Of a stretch of DNA of 12,668 nt, positions 1 through 5,893 are shown in pieces; within the stretch, counting starts at the first letter, position 1, and each line of letters starts with the position of its first letter. The DNA comes from an uncultured Ruminococcus sp. Its GTDB lineage: Bacteria; Bacillota; Clostridia; Oscillospirales; Acutalibacteraceae. A program made the translations under genes and the position numbers. The notes below the pieces were generated by a model. It saw only the letters and a list, made by a program, of their open reading frames with translations. It ran no database searches and was not told where the DNA came from. The stretch is from the NCBI GenBank assembly GCA_902773245.1, contig CACYDY010000006.1, positions 1 to 12,668 on the forward strand. The letters are read 5' to 3'.

Positions 1-159
1 ATGCTCGGCGTTCCCGACAAGTACGCCTGTGAGCGCGGCGGCTGGTCAACCGACAACATTTTGAAATCGGTGTATCAGCAGACATTCAGCTCGGAGAGAA
101 AAAAGATCGACAAGCTCATTGACGGGTACTTCAATGGGATCATATCACGGCTCGATTAA
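1..159 (+). CDS. Tyrosine recombinase/integrase, C-terminal end (5' truncated by window edge)
   Basis: The first frame is open from base 1 and ends with TAA at 157-159, giving the last 52 residues of a larger protein. The stretch RGGWSTDNILKSVYQ (residues 12-26 of the fragment) is characteristic of the C-terminus of phage/ICE-type tyrosine integrases (Phage_integrase family): the conserved Gly-Trp is followed about ten residues later by the candidate nucleophilic Tyr (fragment residue 25). The rest of the catalytic set (Arg, Lys, His-x-x-Arg) would lie upstream, outside the window. Such enzymes catalyse site-specific integration and excision of mobile elements, usually next to their attachment site. 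A tRNA 3'-end remnant 160 bp downstream fits this role. The ATG at base 1 is an internal methionine, not the start. Whether the full gene is intact cannot be seen. Confidence 0.85.
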   Translation: MLGVPDKYACERGGWSTDNILKSVYQQTFSSERKKIDKLIDGYFNGIISRLD

Positions 160-259
160 CGAATATCAGACCTCTTCGGATTTATTAATGTCGGACGCGG
201 GCATAAACTTTCGATAAGAACAAGCTATGATCGCGTATCGCCGCCGGGTGCATACCCGG

Positions 260-279
260 TCACACAAAATCACACAAAA
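260..279 (+). repeat. Perfect tandem 10-bp direct repeat TCACACAAAA x2
   Basis: Two exact, adjacent copies of TCACACAAAA lie between the integrase stop and the tRNA remnant, directly after the 244-259 hairpin. Short direct repeats near an attachment site are often arm-type binding sites for tyrosine integrases or their excisionases. That role is inferred from position only. It could also be chance repetition in AC-rich sequence. Confidence 0.5.
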
Positions 280-320
280 CAAATAAAAAAGCTCTATTTT
301 ATCACGTTTTTATGCGATGA

Positions 321-351
321 GGCAGGGTTCGAATCCTGTCACCTCGACTCA
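321..351 (+). other. tRNA 3'-end remnant (T-arm and acceptor strand), candidate att site
   Basis: The T-loop TTCGAAT (328-334) is followed by the 3' T-stem half CCTGT (335-339), a seven-base acceptor strand CACCTCG (340-346), an A at the discriminator position (347) and then CTCA where CCA would be expected. The 5' T-stem reads GCAGGG, one G longer than needed, so the arm pairs only with a bulge. Nothing upstream resembles D or anticodon arms, so this is a 3' fragment and not a working tRNA. The implied acceptor C1:G72 pair with A73 is typical of bacterial tRNA-Pro, which makes proline a guess at the parent gene. A terminator follows directly, and an integrase precedes it. The best reading is the attachment-site copy left when an element inserts into a tRNA 3' end. 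Confidence 0.65.
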
Positions 352-362
352 TTAATTTAGTC

Positions 363-400
363 GATAAATTCGCAGAAACGGCGAGTTTATCAGCTTTTTT
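363..400 (+). terminator. Rho-independent terminator downstream of the tRNA remnant
   Basis: An 11-bp stem is formed by 363-373 (GATAAATTCGC) and 381-391 (GCGAGTTTATC), with one T-G pair and a 7-nt loop AGAAACG. A run of six T at 395-400 follows. It sits 12 bp after the tRNA remnant, so it was probably the native terminator of the disrupted tRNA gene. Confidence 0.7.
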
Positions 401-482
401 GCGTTTTGGGGTGCAGTTCCTACCCGATTTTTTTACCACATCTGACATCGAACAATTCACCCGAAAGAAAATTGCGCAGTAC

Positions 483-517
483 AAAAAAACGGATACCCTA
501 AAGCGAGTATCCGTTTT
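483..517 (-). terminator. Rho-independent terminator of the dehydratase-glmS-small protein operon
   Basis: On the minus strand ACGGATAC (514-507) pairs perfectly with GTATCCGT (496-489) across a 10-nt loop, and a run of T (complement of A483-A489) follows. A-T pairs extend the stem to 11 bp. It overlaps the last codons of the small gene that ends at 520, a standard position for an operon-end terminator. The + strand side has only four T, so termination is probably stronger for the minus-strand operon. Confidence 0.9.
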
Positions 518-519
518 AA

Positions 520-756
520 TTACTTCATTTTATAAATCCCGTTCGGATTATCCGAAAAATACCGTTCAATGTCGTCAAGCTCGTGAAGAGCTTCTTTTTT
601 TGATTTATAAATTCCAAGCGTGATCCTGTTTCCTGCGAACACTCCGCCCACAGAGCAGGTTCCGAAAATGTAGTATTGTTTTTCTCCCATCATCTCGGAA
701 AGATAGATATGGACTACATCTGCCATAGCTTCCTTAGATTGTGTTCTGATAAGCAT
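520..756 (-). CDS. Small conserved-looking protein of unknown function (78 aa), coupled to glmS
   Basis: I do not recognise a named family. The protein is small, soluble-looking and has no signal peptide. It opens with MLIRTQSKEAM, has a central hydrophobic, glycine-rich segment (IFGTCSVGGVFAGNRITLGIY, given here without its flanks) and an acidic stretch containing KKEALHELDDIERYF that should be helical, and ends NPNGIYKMK. The ATG at 754-756 lies one base after the glmS TAA (758-760), and no strong SD precedes it, so translation probably depends on ribosomes finishing glmS. A TTG at 763-765 would add three residues and overlap the glmS end. The terminator at 483-517 follows directly, making it the last gene of the operon. 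A role linked to amino-sugar supply is only suggested by position. Confidence 0.75.
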   Translation of the reverse strand: MLIRTQSKEAMADVVHIYLSEMMGEKQYYIFGTCSVGGVFAGNRITLGIYKSKKEALHELDDIERYFSDNPNGIYKMK

Positions 757-757
757 A

Positions 758-2587
758 TTATTCAACAGTTACCGATTTAGCAAGATTTCTCGGCTGGTCT
801 ACGTCGTTTCCTCTTTGTACGGCAGTGTAGTAAGCAATAAGCTGAAGCGGAACGCAAACAAGCATCGGAAGAAGTATTTCTTCAAAATTCGGAATTTTAA
901 GAACATAGTCAGCTATATCCTTGGGAACATCGTTGCCCTCACGGCATATCATAATAACCTTTGCGCCTCGTGCTTTGACCTCTTTGATGTTGCTGACGGT
1001 TTTTTCATAAATCGACGACTGGGTTGCAACCGCAATAACAGGCATTCCCTTTGTGATAAGAGAGATCGTTCCGTGTTTAAGCTCGCCTGCCGCATAGCTC
1101 TCCGAATGAATATATGAGATCTCTTTAAGCTTCAGACTGCCCTCCATGCTGAGCGCATAGTCAAGACCTCTGCCGATATAGAGCAGACTGTCTGCCGTGA
1201 GAAGCTTTGTGGATATTTTTTGTGAAATTTCGGTTGTATGTTCAATAACCTTTTCAACCATTTCGGGAGTTTCAAGAAGCTTGGATGTGAGGTATCTGTA
1301 TTTTTCCTCGTCGATCTGACCTTTTGCAAAAGCAAGCTCAAACGCAAAAAGATACATAACCGAAAGCTGAACCATGTATGCTTTTGTTGAAGCAACAGAG
1401 ATCTCCGGTCCGGCATGAGTGTAGATCAGCATATCGGCTTCACGGGCAATTGTGCTTCCCATTGCGTTGACAATTGCAAGCGTTTTTGCGCCCTTCTGTT
1501 TTGCAAGACGCATTGCCGCAAGGCTGTCGGCGGTTTCTCCGCTTTGAGAAACGATAATTATCAAGTCGCCTTTTCCCACGATAGGATTTCTGTATCTGAA
1601 CTCACTTGCGATGTCAACCGTAACGGCAGTTCTTGCGATTTCCTCGATAACATACTTTCCTACCATTCCTGAGTGCATAGCGCTTCCGCAGGCAACAATA
1701 TAAATATTTTTTATATTTTTAAGCACCTCGGGATTAATGTTGCATTCGTCAAGACATGGAACACCGTCTTTGATCCTCGGAAGAACGGTGTTTTTGATAG
1801 CTGTAGGCTGTTCGTTGATCTCCTTGATCATGTAGTGAGGATAGCCGCCCTTTCCGACTGCGTCAACGTCCCAGTCGGCAGTTTTAAGCTCTTTCTTGAC
1901 GGGCTGATAGTGTATGTCAAAAATTCGTACTCTTTTTTGTTCCAAAACGGCAATTTCATCATGCTCCAAAAGATAGTAGTCCTTGGTATACTGAATAATT
2001 GCGGGAACGTCCGAAGCAATGAAATTCTCATCTTTTCCGATACCGATTATCAGCGGGCTTTCACGTCTTACGGCAAAAACCTTGTTGGGGAAATCCTCAA
2101 AAACGATACCGAGCGCAAAGCTTCCTTTCAGCTCCTGAGTAGTTTCGATGATAGCCTTGACGGGTTCCTTGATGTGACTGTAATAATAATCAAGAAGCTG
2201 AGCCACAACTTCGGTATCGGTGTCGCTCAAAAACGAGCGTCCCTGTTTTTCCAGGAACTCTTTAAGCTCTTTGTAGTTTTCGATAATACCGTTGTGAACA
2301 AGCGTAACCTTTGCGCCGCTGTGTGGGTGAGAGTTGATATCCGACGGCTCGCCGTGAGTTGCCCAGCGGGTGTGACCGATTCCCGAAATACCTTGGGGTT
2401 TCCCTTCGCGATCCATTTTATCAACTAAATCTTTAAGCTTTCCTTTTGATTTTGCAACGGAGATCTTATCATTTTCAAAAACTGCAATGCCAGCCGAGTC
2501 ATAGCCACGATACTCAAGTCTGGTCAAAGCGTTTACAAGTACGTCGGCGCTGTTTCTGTGTCCGACATAACCAACTATTCCGCACAT
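758..2587 (-). CDS. glmS: Glutamine-fructose-6-phosphate aminotransferase (isomerizing)
   Basis: It makes glucosamine-6-phosphate from fructose-6-phosphate and glutamine in the cytoplasm, the first committed step to UDP-GlcNAc for peptidoglycan and surface glycans. The 609 aa match the usual family length. The N-terminal class II glutaminase domain starts MCGIVGYVGH, so Cys2 becomes the nucleophile after Met removal. HTRWATHG (72-79), the HNG near 98-100 and SDTDTE (121-126) are the family glutamine-binding motifs. Two SIS sugar-isomerase domains fill the rest, with the SQSGET phosphosugar motif in the first. The C-terminus DQPRNLAKSVTVE is the diagnostic GlmS tail, including the catalytic Lys. 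The start is fixed by Cys2 and by AGGAGG a few bases upstream. It lies 81 bp after the dehydratase gene, in the same operon. No glmS ribozyme fits in that gap. Confidence 0.98.
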   Translation of the reverse strand: MCGIVGYVGHRNSADVLVNALTRLEYRGYDSAGIAVFENDKISVAKSKGKLKDLVDKMDREGKPQGISGIGHTRWATHGEPSDINSHPHSGAKVTLVHNGIIENYKELKEFLEKQGRSFLSDTDTEVVAQLLDYYYSHIKEPVKAIIETTQELKGSFALGIVFEDFPNKVFAVRRESPLIIGIGKDENFIASDVPAIIQYTKDYYLLEHDEIAVLEQKRVRIFDIHYQPVKKELKTADWDVDAVGKGGYPHYMIKEINEQPTAIKNTVLPRIKDGVPCLDECNINPEVLKNIKNIYIVACGSAMHSGMVGKYVIEEIARTAVTVDIASEFRYRNPIVGKGDLIIIVSQSGETADSLAAMRLAKQKGAKTLAIVNAMGSTIAREADMLIYTHAGPEISVASTKAYMVQLSVMYLFAFELAFAKGQIDEEKYRYLTSKLLETPEMVEKVIEHTTEISQKISTKLLTADSLLYIGRGLDYALSMEGSLKLKEISYIHSESYAAGELKHGTISLITKGMPVIAVATQSSIYEKTVSNIKEVKARGAKVIMICREGNDVPKDIADYVLKIPNFEEILLPMLVCVPLQLIAYYTAVQRGNDVDQPRNLAKSVTVE

Positions 2588-2600
2588 GAATTATTTCCTC
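2588..2600 (-). promoter_or_regulatory. Strong ribosome binding site of glmS
   Basis: Read on the minus strand, AGGAGG is followed by about nine A/T-rich bases before the ATG of glmS. The remaining gap up to 2668 shows no convincing promoter, terminator hairpin or ribozyme core, so glmS is probably translated from the transcript that begins upstream of the dehydratase gene. Confidence 0.8.
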
Positions 2601-2668
2601 CTGTGATTTTTTTCTGTATTTTTATTAATATCAATAAATTGGGAATTATCACGGTAAAAACAACAGCG

Positions 2669-4546
2669 TCAGTTAATATTATGATGAAAAGTCGGAACAA
2701 TATCACTCAAAATTTTGAGCGTTTGTTCACTGTTGTTGGAATTAGCGGCTTCTTTCAATTCCTGAAGCTCGCCTAAAAATTGTTCCGGCTCGATTTTTAT
2801 TTGATTGCCTATAAAAATTTTCTTGTTGGCAGTTTCTTTCAGACCCTCTTCGCTCATCAAAAGCTCTTCATAAAGCTTTTCTCCGGGACGCAGCCCCGTA
2901 AATTTTATTTCCACATCTTGATACGGAGTCTTTCCGTAAAGTCTGATCAGGTTTTCGGCAAGAGTTACTATTTTGACGGGTTCGCCCATGTCAAGGACAA
3001 AGATCTCACCGCCCTGAGCCATAGCCCCTGCCTGAAGAACAAGAGAAACGGCTTCGGGGATCGTCATAAAATAACGGATAATATCGGGGTGAGTAACGGT
3101 AACCGGTTTTCCTGTTTCGATCTGCTTTTTGAAAAGGGGGATAACCGAACCGTTGCTTCCGAGAACGTTTCCGAAACGGGTAGTTATGAAATCGGTGTTT
3201 GTATAATTTTGCGCCATATATTGTATGATCATTTCACAGCAGCGTTTTGTCGCACCCATGACGTTTGTGGGATTGACAGCCTTGTCCGTTGAGATCATAA
3301 CGAATTTTTCAACGTTGTAGTATTCCGCCAGAGTCGCGCAGTTAAACGTACCGAAAATATTGTTTTTAACAGCCTCTTCGGGTACGGTTTCCATAAGCGG
3401 AACGTGCTTGTGAGCGGCAGCGTGGAACACGATGTTTGGTTTGTATTTTTTGAAAATAACGTTCATTTTGTCATAATCACGAACAGAAGCAATGAGCGTG
3501 ATAAGATTTATGTCACGGCCGTAGTCCATGAAAAGCTCCTGCTGTATCTCATAAGCGTTGTTTTCGTAAATATCAACAATAACGATCTGCTTTGGGCTGT
3601 ATTTGATGATCTGACGGACAAGCTCGCTTCCGATGGAACCGCCGCCGCCCGTAACCATACAAACCTTGTCGTGTATATATTTTTTTACATCATCATTATC
3701 AAAAGTAACAGGCTCTCTTCCGAGAAGATCTTCGATTTTAATATCCTGAGCCTTAGAGATGATCTGAGTGCTTTCCTTGCCGTCGGCAAGCATTTCGGTC
3801 AGATAAGGAATGATCTTTATTTTACAGCTTGTTTCGCTTGCGGAGTCAAGGATCCTTTTCTTGTCTTTTTCGTTTATCGAGGGTATTGCGAGTATGATAA
3901 GGTCGATAGCCTCGTTTTTGCACCATTTTGGAATTTCCTTTGTTGTGCCTCTTACGGGAATGCCCATGATACTGGTGCCCTGCTTGTCGGGGTCATCGTC
4001 CACAAGACAAACAGGCTCGTATTTGTGAGCCGGATTTTTAGGGTCGGTCTGAGCGTTTTTGATCTCGCTGAGGATCATTCTGCACGCCTGTCCGGCGCCG
4101 ATTATCATAGTACGCTGTTTTTGATATTTTTTTCCGTCGACTGCAATGGTAAGAAACGTTCGCCTGAAAATAAAGCGAAACATAATGATACCGAACGTGC
4201 TGATGACGAATGAAAGACCGATATACTGCCATCTGGGCTGAGCGTTGAAAGTGTTGGCAAGCAGAACGGTAATTCCCGAGCCGATGAACATTCCAAGACC
4301 GCAGGACAAATAGTCTTTGGCGTCGAAATACCGCCAAAGCTTGTTGTAAGCGCCGCACACATACAGCGCAAAAAAACACATCAGAACGTTGATGAGAATA
4401 TATATGATCAGACTCTTTCTTGAAGAGTCGTACATCGGATTCATCCAGAAGAACGAAAGCAGAAAGCTTGTCAGCGCTCCGCTCACAAAAACTATAAAAG
4501 CGTCCGCAAACATCAGGACGATTTTTCTAACATTCATTTTTTCCAT
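2669..4546 (-). CDS. Membrane-anchored nucleotide-sugar 4,6-dehydratase (CapD/PglF/WbpM type)
   Basis: This 625-aa protein has the full long form of the polysaccharide-biosynthesis dehydratase family. Four or so membrane segments fill residues 8-125. A first Rossmann-like domain contains MIIGAGQACR (147-156). The C-terminal SDR domain carries the NAD(P) motif TGGGGSIG (299-306) and HAAAHKHVP (375-383). The active site reads STDK (419-422) with Met430 where classic SDRs have the YxxxK tyrosine and Lys434 four residues on, the altered triad known from the WbpM/FlaA1/PglF group. Family members convert UDP-GlcNAc to UDP-4-keto-6-deoxy-sugar, the route to bacillosamine, FucNAc or QuiNAc; the exact product here is not visible. 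The start follows a GGAG about ten bases upstream. glmS, 81 bp downstream, would feed UDP-GlcNAc to it. Initiating sugar transferase and aminotransferase partners are not in the window. Confidence 0.93.
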   Translation of the reverse strand: MEKMNVRKIVLMFADAFIVFVSGALTSFLLSFFWMNPMYDSSRKSLIIYILINVLMCFFALYVCGAYNKLWRYFDAKDYLSCGLGMFIGSGITVLLANTFNAQPRWQYIGLSFVISTFGIIMFRFIFRRTFLTIAVDGKKYQKQRTMIIGAGQACRMILSEIKNAQTDPKNPAHKYEPVCLVDDDPDKQGTSIMGIPVRGTTKEIPKWCKNEAIDLIILAIPSINEKDKKRILDSASETSCKIKIIPYLTEMLADGKESTQIISKAQDIKIEDLLGREPVTFDNDDVKKYIHDKVCMVTGGGGSIGSELVRQIIKYSPKQIVIVDIYENNAYEIQQELFMDYGRDINLITLIASVRDYDKMNVIFKKYKPNIVFHAAAHKHVPLMETVPEEAVKNNIFGTFNCATLAEYYNVEKFVMISTDKAVNPTNVMGATKRCCEMIIQYMAQNYTNTDFITTRFGNVLGSNGSVIPLFKKQIETGKPVTVTHPDIIRYFMTIPEAVSLVLQAGAMAQGGEIFVLDMGEPVKIVTLAENLIRLYGKTPYQDVEIKFTGLRPGEKLYEELLMSEEGLKETANKKIFIGNQIKIEPEQFLGELQELKEAANSNNSEQTLKILSDIVPTFHHNIN

Positions 4547-4610
4547 AAAAAAGTTGCTCCGTTATGGTTAATAAAATTTAAACATATGTAACAATCGTTG
4601 AATAATTATA

Positions 4611-4728
4611 CCGCAGCTTCGATACAAGGTTATCATCAAATTGTAAATTTTTTGTAAACCAATTGGCGAAACTTAAGAAAAATATCTCAAAAAATGTCGG
4701 CTTCGTAAAGAACAAACAGAAGCTGCGG
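4611..4728 (-). repeat. Long-range perfect inverted repeat in the dehydratase leader
   Basis: CCGCAGCTTC (4611-4620) and GAAGCTGCGG (4719-4728) are exact reverse complements 98 bases apart, inside the predicted 5' leader of the minus-strand operon. In the RNA they could close a large domain. The upstream arm can alternatively pair over 5 bp with GAAGC (complement of 4700-4704), which precedes a U6 run after 5 nt. Function is unknown. Confidence 0.55.
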
Positions 4729-4858
4729 AATAGACAAAAGCAAATCGGTTTAGTACAAATGCATCAAAACGTTACATTTTGCAGCCGAATTTAACCAAAT
4801 TCAACGCATAAAACATGGGACAATTTACAAAAAAATCTCCCATAAGCCGTATAGAACA

Positions 4859-4888
4859 ATTATACTATAATATGTACAATCATGTCAA
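4859..4888 (-). promoter_or_regulatory. Sigma-A-type promoter of the dehydratase-glmS operon
   Basis: Read on the minus strand, a perfect -35 TTGACA (4888-4883) is followed after 18 bases by a perfect -10 TATAAT (4864-4859). The predicted start is near 4852, leaving a leader of about 300 nt before the ATG at 4546. A second TATAAT at 4610-4605 lies closer to the gene but has no recognisable -35. Confidence 0.8.
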
Positions 4889-5003
4889 ATAAAAATTTAA
4901 AAATTGTAAAGATTTCGAATTGTCGTCAAGCCGACATAAAAGCTCATTGTTTTTTTACACTTAAAACAATATTTTTTGCTCATTATATAAGGCAAAATGC
5001 CTA

Positions 5004-5032
5004 TTGAAAAATTTGCGGTATAATGTTATAAT
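5004..5032 (+). promoter_or_regulatory. Sigma-A-type promoter of the export/assembly operon
   Basis: TTGAAA (5004-5009) is separated by exactly 17 bases from TATAAT (5027-5032). Transcription should start near 5039, about 50 nt before the permease ATG. Another TATAAT at 5019-5024, inside the spacer, has no -35 at the right distance. Confidence 0.85.
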
Positions 5033-5087
5033 CAAATCGTTTATGATTATCAAAAATTTTTAGAAAAGAAGGATGTGATGGTAACTG

Positions 5088-5891
5088 ATGGGCAGATTTA
5101 TAAAAGATTTCAAGAAATTCTTTAATTATATAGTTTTCTCATCAAAAGCCGAGTTGAAATCAGAGGTTGCCGATTCGTTTCTGAGCTGGCTGTGGTGGTT
5201 TTTGGATCCTCTGCTTTATATGCTCGTTTATTCGTTTATTGCGGTCGTGGTTTTCAAGAGCAACGTTCCGTATTTTCCGGTGTTTGTTTTTCTCGGACTG
5301 AACACATGGACGTTTTTTCAGAAAACCGTTAAAGCCGGAGTAAAGCTTGTTTCAAGCAAAAAAATGATAGTAACTAAGGTTTACATACCTAAATATATGT
5401 TCATATTTGAAAAGATCGGTGTTTACGGATTCAAGATGATCGTATCGAATCTTCTTGTTGTTATAACAATGATCGGCTATCACGTTCCTTTGACATGGAA
5501 GGCTTTGTGGATAATTCCGATAAGCCTGGTTTTGGTTACGGTGACATTCGGAGTGACCACGATCGTAATGCACTTTGGAGTTTTTGTTGAGGATCTGCTC
5601 AATGTTATCACGGTTATTCTCCAGCTTGGCTTTTACCTTTCGGGTATTTTCTATTCGATCGAGCCGATCGGGGAAAAGATCGTGGGAAGAGTTCCCGCTC
5701 CTTTTTACGAATATCTCATAAAGCTCAATCCGATGGCGCTGCTTATCACTGATCTGAGAAGAGTTTTGCTTTACAACGAGAATCCTCATTGGGTAATGAT
5801 GTGCGTATGGTTCTTTGTGGGAGTTGTATTGTCTTTCGTCGGAACTACTATTATTTACAAATTTGAAAACAGCTATGTAAAGGTGATTTAA
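5088..5891 (+). CDS. ABC-2 type polysaccharide/teichoic acid export permease (TagG/Wzm-like)
   Basis: This is the transmembrane half of an ABC exporter that moves a lipid-linked glycopolymer out across the plasma membrane. The 267 aa show six probable membrane segments at about 33-57, 61-80, 113-132, 139-162, 171-190 and 238-258, and an N-terminal amphipathic region (RFIKDFKKFFNYIVF), as in the TagG/RfbA/Wzm family. The run SGIFYSIEPI (185-194) followed by KLNPMALLITDLRR (212-225) is the usual family signature near the last periplasm-facing loop. The in-frame stop just upstream (5082-5084) makes ATG 5088 the first usual start. An AAGGA lies about 14 bases before it, longer than usual. The partner ATPase begins two bases after its stop, and the glycerophosphotransferase-family gene downstream points to a phosphate-linked polymer as cargo. 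Confidence 0.93.
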   Translation: MGRFIKDFKKFFNYIVFSSKAELKSEVADSFLSWLWWFLDPLLYMLVYSFIAVVVFKSNVPYFPVFVFLGLNTWTFFQKTVKAGVKLVSSKKMIVTKVYIPKYMFIFEKIGVYGFKMIVSNLLVVITMIGYHVPLTWKALWIIPISLVLVTVTFGVTTIVMHFGVFVEDLLNVITVILQLGFYLSGIFYSIEPIGEKIVGRVPAPFYEYLIKLNPMALLITDLRRVLLYNENPHWVMMCVWFFVGVVLSFVGTTIIYKFENSYVKVI

Positions 5892-5893
5892 TT

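Larger units (their letters stand above)
160..519. other. Gene-free junction region between integrase and the small-protein terminator
   Basis: No convincing gene lies here. It holds a hairpin (CCGGGT at 244-249 pairing with ACCCGG at 254-259, loop GCAT), a perfect tandem repeat TCACACAAAA (260-269 and 270-279), a tRNA T-loop/acceptor remnant (321-351), a + strand terminator (363-400), and the terminator of the opposite-strand operon (483-517). Two small open frames (399-623 on +, 302-484 on -) run through these signals and look fortuitous. The arrangement fits the boundary between an integrative element on the left and the host chromosome on the right. Confidence 0.6.
4547..5087. other. Divergent intergenic region with both operon promoters
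   Basis: This 541-bp, very A/T-rich stretch separates the minus-strand precursor operon from the plus-strand export/assembly operon. It holds a consensus minus promoter (4859-4888), a consensus plus promoter (5004-5032), a long minus-strand leader with a perfect 10-bp inverted repeat (4611-4620 with 4719-4728), a leader-start hairpin (ATGGGA 4815-4820 with TCCCAT 4838-4843), and a 9-bp inverted pair TGTCGGCTT (4695-4703) with AAGCCGACA (4928-4936). A short palindrome GGCA-AAA-TGCC (4991-5001) sits just before the plus -35. No believable gene is present. Confidence 0.7.

Noticed and set aside
302..623. Two small open frames (302-484 on -, 399-623 on +) at the element boundary
   Set aside because: They run through the tRNA remnant and both terminators, lack ribosome sites and show no protein-like composition.
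1673..2428. 251-aa open frame on + inside glmS, and similar antisense frames such as 3404-4213 (+), 6359-7063 (-) and 8089-8688 (-)
   Set aside because: All lie opposite clear conserved genes and read as Phe/Cys/Arg-rich antisense translations; no independent start signals.
2588..2668. glmS ribozyme between the dehydratase and glmS
   Set aside because: The gap is only 81 bp and A/T-rich, with no matching core; too short for the known ribozyme.
4605..4610. Second minus-strand promoter using TATAAT at 4610-4605
   Set aside because: At 16-18 bases upstream there is nothing close to TTGACA; kept only as part of the shared 11-mer observation.
4815..4892. 25-codon open frame on + in the divergent region
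   Set aside because: It has no ribosome site and coincides with the minus-strand promoter and leader-start hairpin; likely chance.
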